Of a stretch of DNA of 64,000 nt, positions 62,270-64,000 are shown one piece after another. Under the pieces are notes generated by a model. It saw only the letters and a program-made list of their open reading frames with translations, was not told where the DNA came from and searched no databases. The position numbers were made by a program, and so were the translations under genes. Origin of the DNA: Pleodorina starrii (lineage: Eukaryota > Chlorophyta > Chlorophyceae > Chlamydomonadales > Volvocaceae); the NCBI GenBank assembly GCA_030267565.1, contig BRXU01000068.1, positions 62,001-126,000 on the forward strand, in the 5' to 3' direction. The stretch's first letter is position 1; each line of letters begins with the position of its first letter.

Positions 62270-62740
62270 ATGAAATCACTGATGCTGATCGGCGCGGTTG
62301 CGCTTCTCCCCTCCTTTGCCCTGGCGGCGGGAACGCATTCCGGCGGCCATGACCACCCGATGGGCGCACCGGCAACTGACGGAGACATGAAGTCCGTCGC
62401 GGTCACCATGCGGGAAACAGAAGACGGCGCCATGGTTTTCGAACCCAAAGAGCTTTCGTTTAAAGCCGGCGAGACCGTCCGTCTGGTCATCACCAACAAG
62501 GGTGAACTGGAGCATGAGTTCGTCATGGACACGATCGAGGCCAACGCCGAGCACAAGGAACTGATGGAAAAATTTCCCGAGATGGAGCACGACGACCCGA
62601 ACGCCGTGCGCCTGCAACCGGGCGAGACCGGAGAAATTCTCTGGACATTCAAAAATGCGGGCGAGTTCGAATTCGCATGCCTGATGATGGGCCATTACGA
62701 GTCCGGCATGCACGGTCCGATCACTGTCGCCAAATCCTGA
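62270..62740 (+). CDS. Periplasmic cupredoxin
   Basis: The 156-residue protein has a signal peptide (MKSLMLIGAVALLPSFALAAG), a His-rich stretch (HSGGHDHPMG) and a cupredoxin domain with FKAGETVRLVITNKGELEHEFVM and ACLMMGHYESGM giving His, Cys, His and Met ligands. It likely binds periplasmic copper. Start 62270 follows GGAAAG. Confidence 0.83.
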   Translation: MKSLMLIGAVALLPSFALAAGTHSGGHDHPMGAPATDGDMKSVAVTMRETEDGAMVFEPKELSFKAGETVRLVITNKGELEHEFVMDTIEANAEHKELMEKFPEMEHDDPNAVRLQPGETGEILWTFKNAGEFEFACLMMGHYESGMHGPITVAKS

Positions 62741-62757
62741 ATCAAGAGGACACGACC

Positions 62758-63039
62758 ATGAAACTAATCCAATTGACCGCAGCCGCCCTGATCGTTTCCG
62801 CTGGAGCCGCTCTCGCGGATACCCACATCACGAACGGAACCGTCACCAAGATCGACACCAAATGGAACAAGGTGACGGTTGATCACGAAGAACTCAAAAA
62901 CCTCGACATGCCGGCCATGAAAATGGTGTTTCAGGTGGCAGAGCCGGAGATGCTCGAAAAGCTCAGCGAGGGCGACAGCATCCAGTTTGCTGCCGATCGC
63001 GTGAACGGCAAGCTGACGATCACTGAAATCCTGGAATGA
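62758..63039 (+). CDS. cusF: CusF-like copper chaperone
   Basis: The 93-residue protein has a signal peptide (MKLIQLTAAALIVSAGAALA) and the CusF fold: GTVTKIDTKWNKVTVDHEEL, MPAMKMVFQV with the Met-Met copper pair, and DSIQFAADRVNGKLTITEI. It would pass Cu(I) to the efflux system. Located 17 bases after the cupredoxin gene. Confidence 0.87.
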   Translation: MKLIQLTAAALIVSAGAALADTHITNGTVTKIDTKWNKVTVDHEELKNLDMPAMKMVFQVAEPEMLEKLSEGDSIQFAADRVNGKLTITEILE

Positions 63040-63065
63040 TGTCCTTTAACAAACTGGAAAATATA

Positions 63066-63344
63066 ATGAAAAACACCTTCGTGGCCGCTCTGACCGTGGC
63101 CAGCATCGTGGCAGGTTTCGCTCACGCCGAGGAAGCAAGTCACAGCACGAGAGGATCTCAGTCGGGTATTGGTGGGGATCATTCTTCTGTAAATGACACG
63201 GCCGAAAAACCTGAGCCCATCTCGGGGTCTGCTAGCCCTACAAGCACAATGCCCGTTCCAGCCGGGCGTATAATGTCCCCCAAGGAGTTGAACAGGGCAG
63301 GACTGAAACCTGATGACGTGATCATGCACGTATCCGTTTTCTGA
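63066..63344 (+). CDS. Small secreted hypothetical protein
   Basis: The 92-residue protein has a signal peptide (MKNTFVAALTVASIVAGFAHAEE) and a low-complexity Ser/Gly/His region, ending MSPKELNRAGLKPDDVIMHVSVF. No family recognised. Within the copper operon it may be a periplasmic metal-binding protein. ATG at 63066 gives the signal peptide directly; a longer frame begins at 63036. Confidence 0.6.
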   Translation: MKNTFVAALTVASIVAGFAHAEEASHSTRGSQSGIGGDHSSVNDTAEKPEPISGSASPTSTMPVPAGRIMSPKELNRAGLKPDDVIMHVSVF

Positions 63345-63392
63345 ACATCAGCTTACCCTGAATGGACACCTAACCAAATTGGGAGAAGACAC

Positions 63393-63890
63393 ATGACTTC
63401 GGTTAAAATACTGGCGATTTTGGCGATTACCGCGACCACCTTTTCGGGCCCTGTTTTCGCACAGGATGCTGAATTCCAGCTTCCGGAACAGTGTGCTGCA
63501 TCCTCCGGCTCACAAGAAATGCCGGCCGGCGAGATGGGGGGTTCCTCGACGGGAACCGATCAGCAAGCCGGCGGCATGGGCTCCGGCATGGCAGGCATGA
63601 TGGGCATGGGTGGCATGAAGATGGAGGATATGCCCCAGCATGTTCAGGACAACATGCGCAAGATGATGGTCACGATGCCGGCCATGCATCAGGGCATGAT
63701 GAATGAAGATGCCGATGTGGCTTTTGCCTGCGGGATGATCGCCCACCACCAGGGCGCCATCGACATGGCTGAGGTTCTGCTTGAACACGGGAAGGACGAG
63801 AAGATGCGCGCGCTTGCCGAAGAGATCATCAAAGCACAGGTCGGTGAGATCGAGCAGATGACGACCTGGCTCGCCGAAAACACCAAGTGA
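63393..63890 (+). CDS. DUF305 (CopM-like) periplasmic copper-binding protein
   Basis: The 165-residue protein has a signal peptide, a Met/Gly-rich segment (GGMGSGMAGMMGMGGMKMEDM) and the DUF305 helical core with MHQGMMNEDADVAFACGMIAHHQGAIDMAEVLLEHGKDEKMRALAEEIIKAQ, whose His and Met residues bind Cu and Ag in CopM. It follows TolC-like, oxidase, cupredoxin and CusF genes, all for copper tolerance. Confidence 0.88.
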   Translation: MTSVKILAILAITATTFSGPVFAQDAEFQLPEQCAASSGSQEMPAGEMGGSSTGTDQQAGGMGSGMAGMMGMGGMKMEDMPQHVQDNMRKMMVTMPAMHQGMMNEDADVAFACGMIAHHQGAIDMAEVLLEHGKDEKMRALAEEIIKAQVGEIEQMTTWLAENTK

Positions 63891-63900
63891 TATCACGTCG

Positions 63901-63924
63901 GCCGCGCGGTTCCGATCGCGCGGC
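63901..63924. terminator. Hairpin after the copper operon
   Basis: GCCGCGCG and CGCGCGGC form a perfect 8-bp stem with an 8-base loop, 11 bases after the DUF305 stop. No T-run follows directly, so it may be a weak terminator or an RNA-end hairpin. Confidence 0.5.
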
Positions 63925-63986
63925 TACACCGGCGTTTCTTGCTATTCTCCGTTTCTGCCAGGCAGGGACGACGCAGGGGCTTCGCC

Positions 63987-64000
63987 ATGACACTTCGACC
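63987..64000 (+). CDS. Possible start of the next gene (runs off the window)
   Basis: An ATG at 63987 with GGGGC about ten bases upstream begins a plus-strand frame that leaves the window after four codons. Product unknown. Confidence 0.25.

Overview
The window reads as an accessory replicon of a high-GC alphaproteobacterium, most likely a Paracoccus-like member of the Rhodobacteraceae. Pointers are an intact repABC plasmid module (27.8-31.3 kb), the SOS mutagenesis cassette imuA-imuB-dnaE2 with a GAAC-N7-GAAC LexA-type box, plasmid-type DUF1403/ScpB/DUF1612 genes, and debris of IS66, IS110, IS5, IS3 and IS1380 families. Genus is an inference; no rRNA is present.

Layout: 0-2.4 kb, IS debris and a 3'-truncated HTH-HTH-methyltransferase gene (copy A). 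2.5-8.6 kb, a defence island: XRE-ImmA/PIN pair, DUF2188, patatin effector capV cut by a 1.37-kb IS, CD-NTase, E2-like protein (short type II CBASS). 9-15.4 kb, SRAP diverging from imuA-imuB-dnaE2 across one SOS box. 15.6-17.5 kb, arsR-arsC and an acr3 whose 3' end is lost. 17.4-19.6 kb, MOSC gene, a likely dnaE2 3' remnant, 16-bp repeat arrays and an origin-like non-coding stretch. 19.7-25.5 kb, five poorly characterised genes including a zinc-finger GIY-YIG-like protein and a soluble FtsH-like AAA peptidase. 25.9-27.7 kb, a catalytically degenerate resolvase and a decayed SRAP-imuA-imuB set. 27.8-33.5 kb, repABC with antisense RNA and two parS palindromes, a tyrosine recombinase and a Fic/antitoxin pair.

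33.8-37.6 kb, DUF1403-scpB, an HNH-like gene, parDE and a frameshifted DUF1612 gene, with a shared operator-like palindrome before the two outer genes. 37.6-47.3 kb, IS remnants, HTH-HTH-methyltransferase copy B, tRNA-Pro(UGG), a DUF433/DUF5615 pair, two genes fused head to head after losing their 5' ends, and a second parDE. 47.5-57.4 kb, a catabolic cluster: XdhC, benzoate-type transporter, crotonase, acyl-CoA ligase, three-subunit molybdenum hydroxylase with a fused CoxG domain, AraC regulator. 58-59 kb, copy C. 59.4-63.9 kb, a copper-resistance operon (TolC-like protein, multicopper oxidase, cupredoxin, CusF-like, DUF305).

The most unusual signals are (i) three mosaic copies of a two-HTH plus adenine-methyltransferase-like gene, two with an inverted-repeat operator candidate; (ii) a dispersed 16-bp repeat family sitting at cassette boundaries; (iii) an IS-interrupted CBASS operon; (iv) an SRAP gene that appears to start at ATC; and (v) a decayed second SOS-mutagenesis set.
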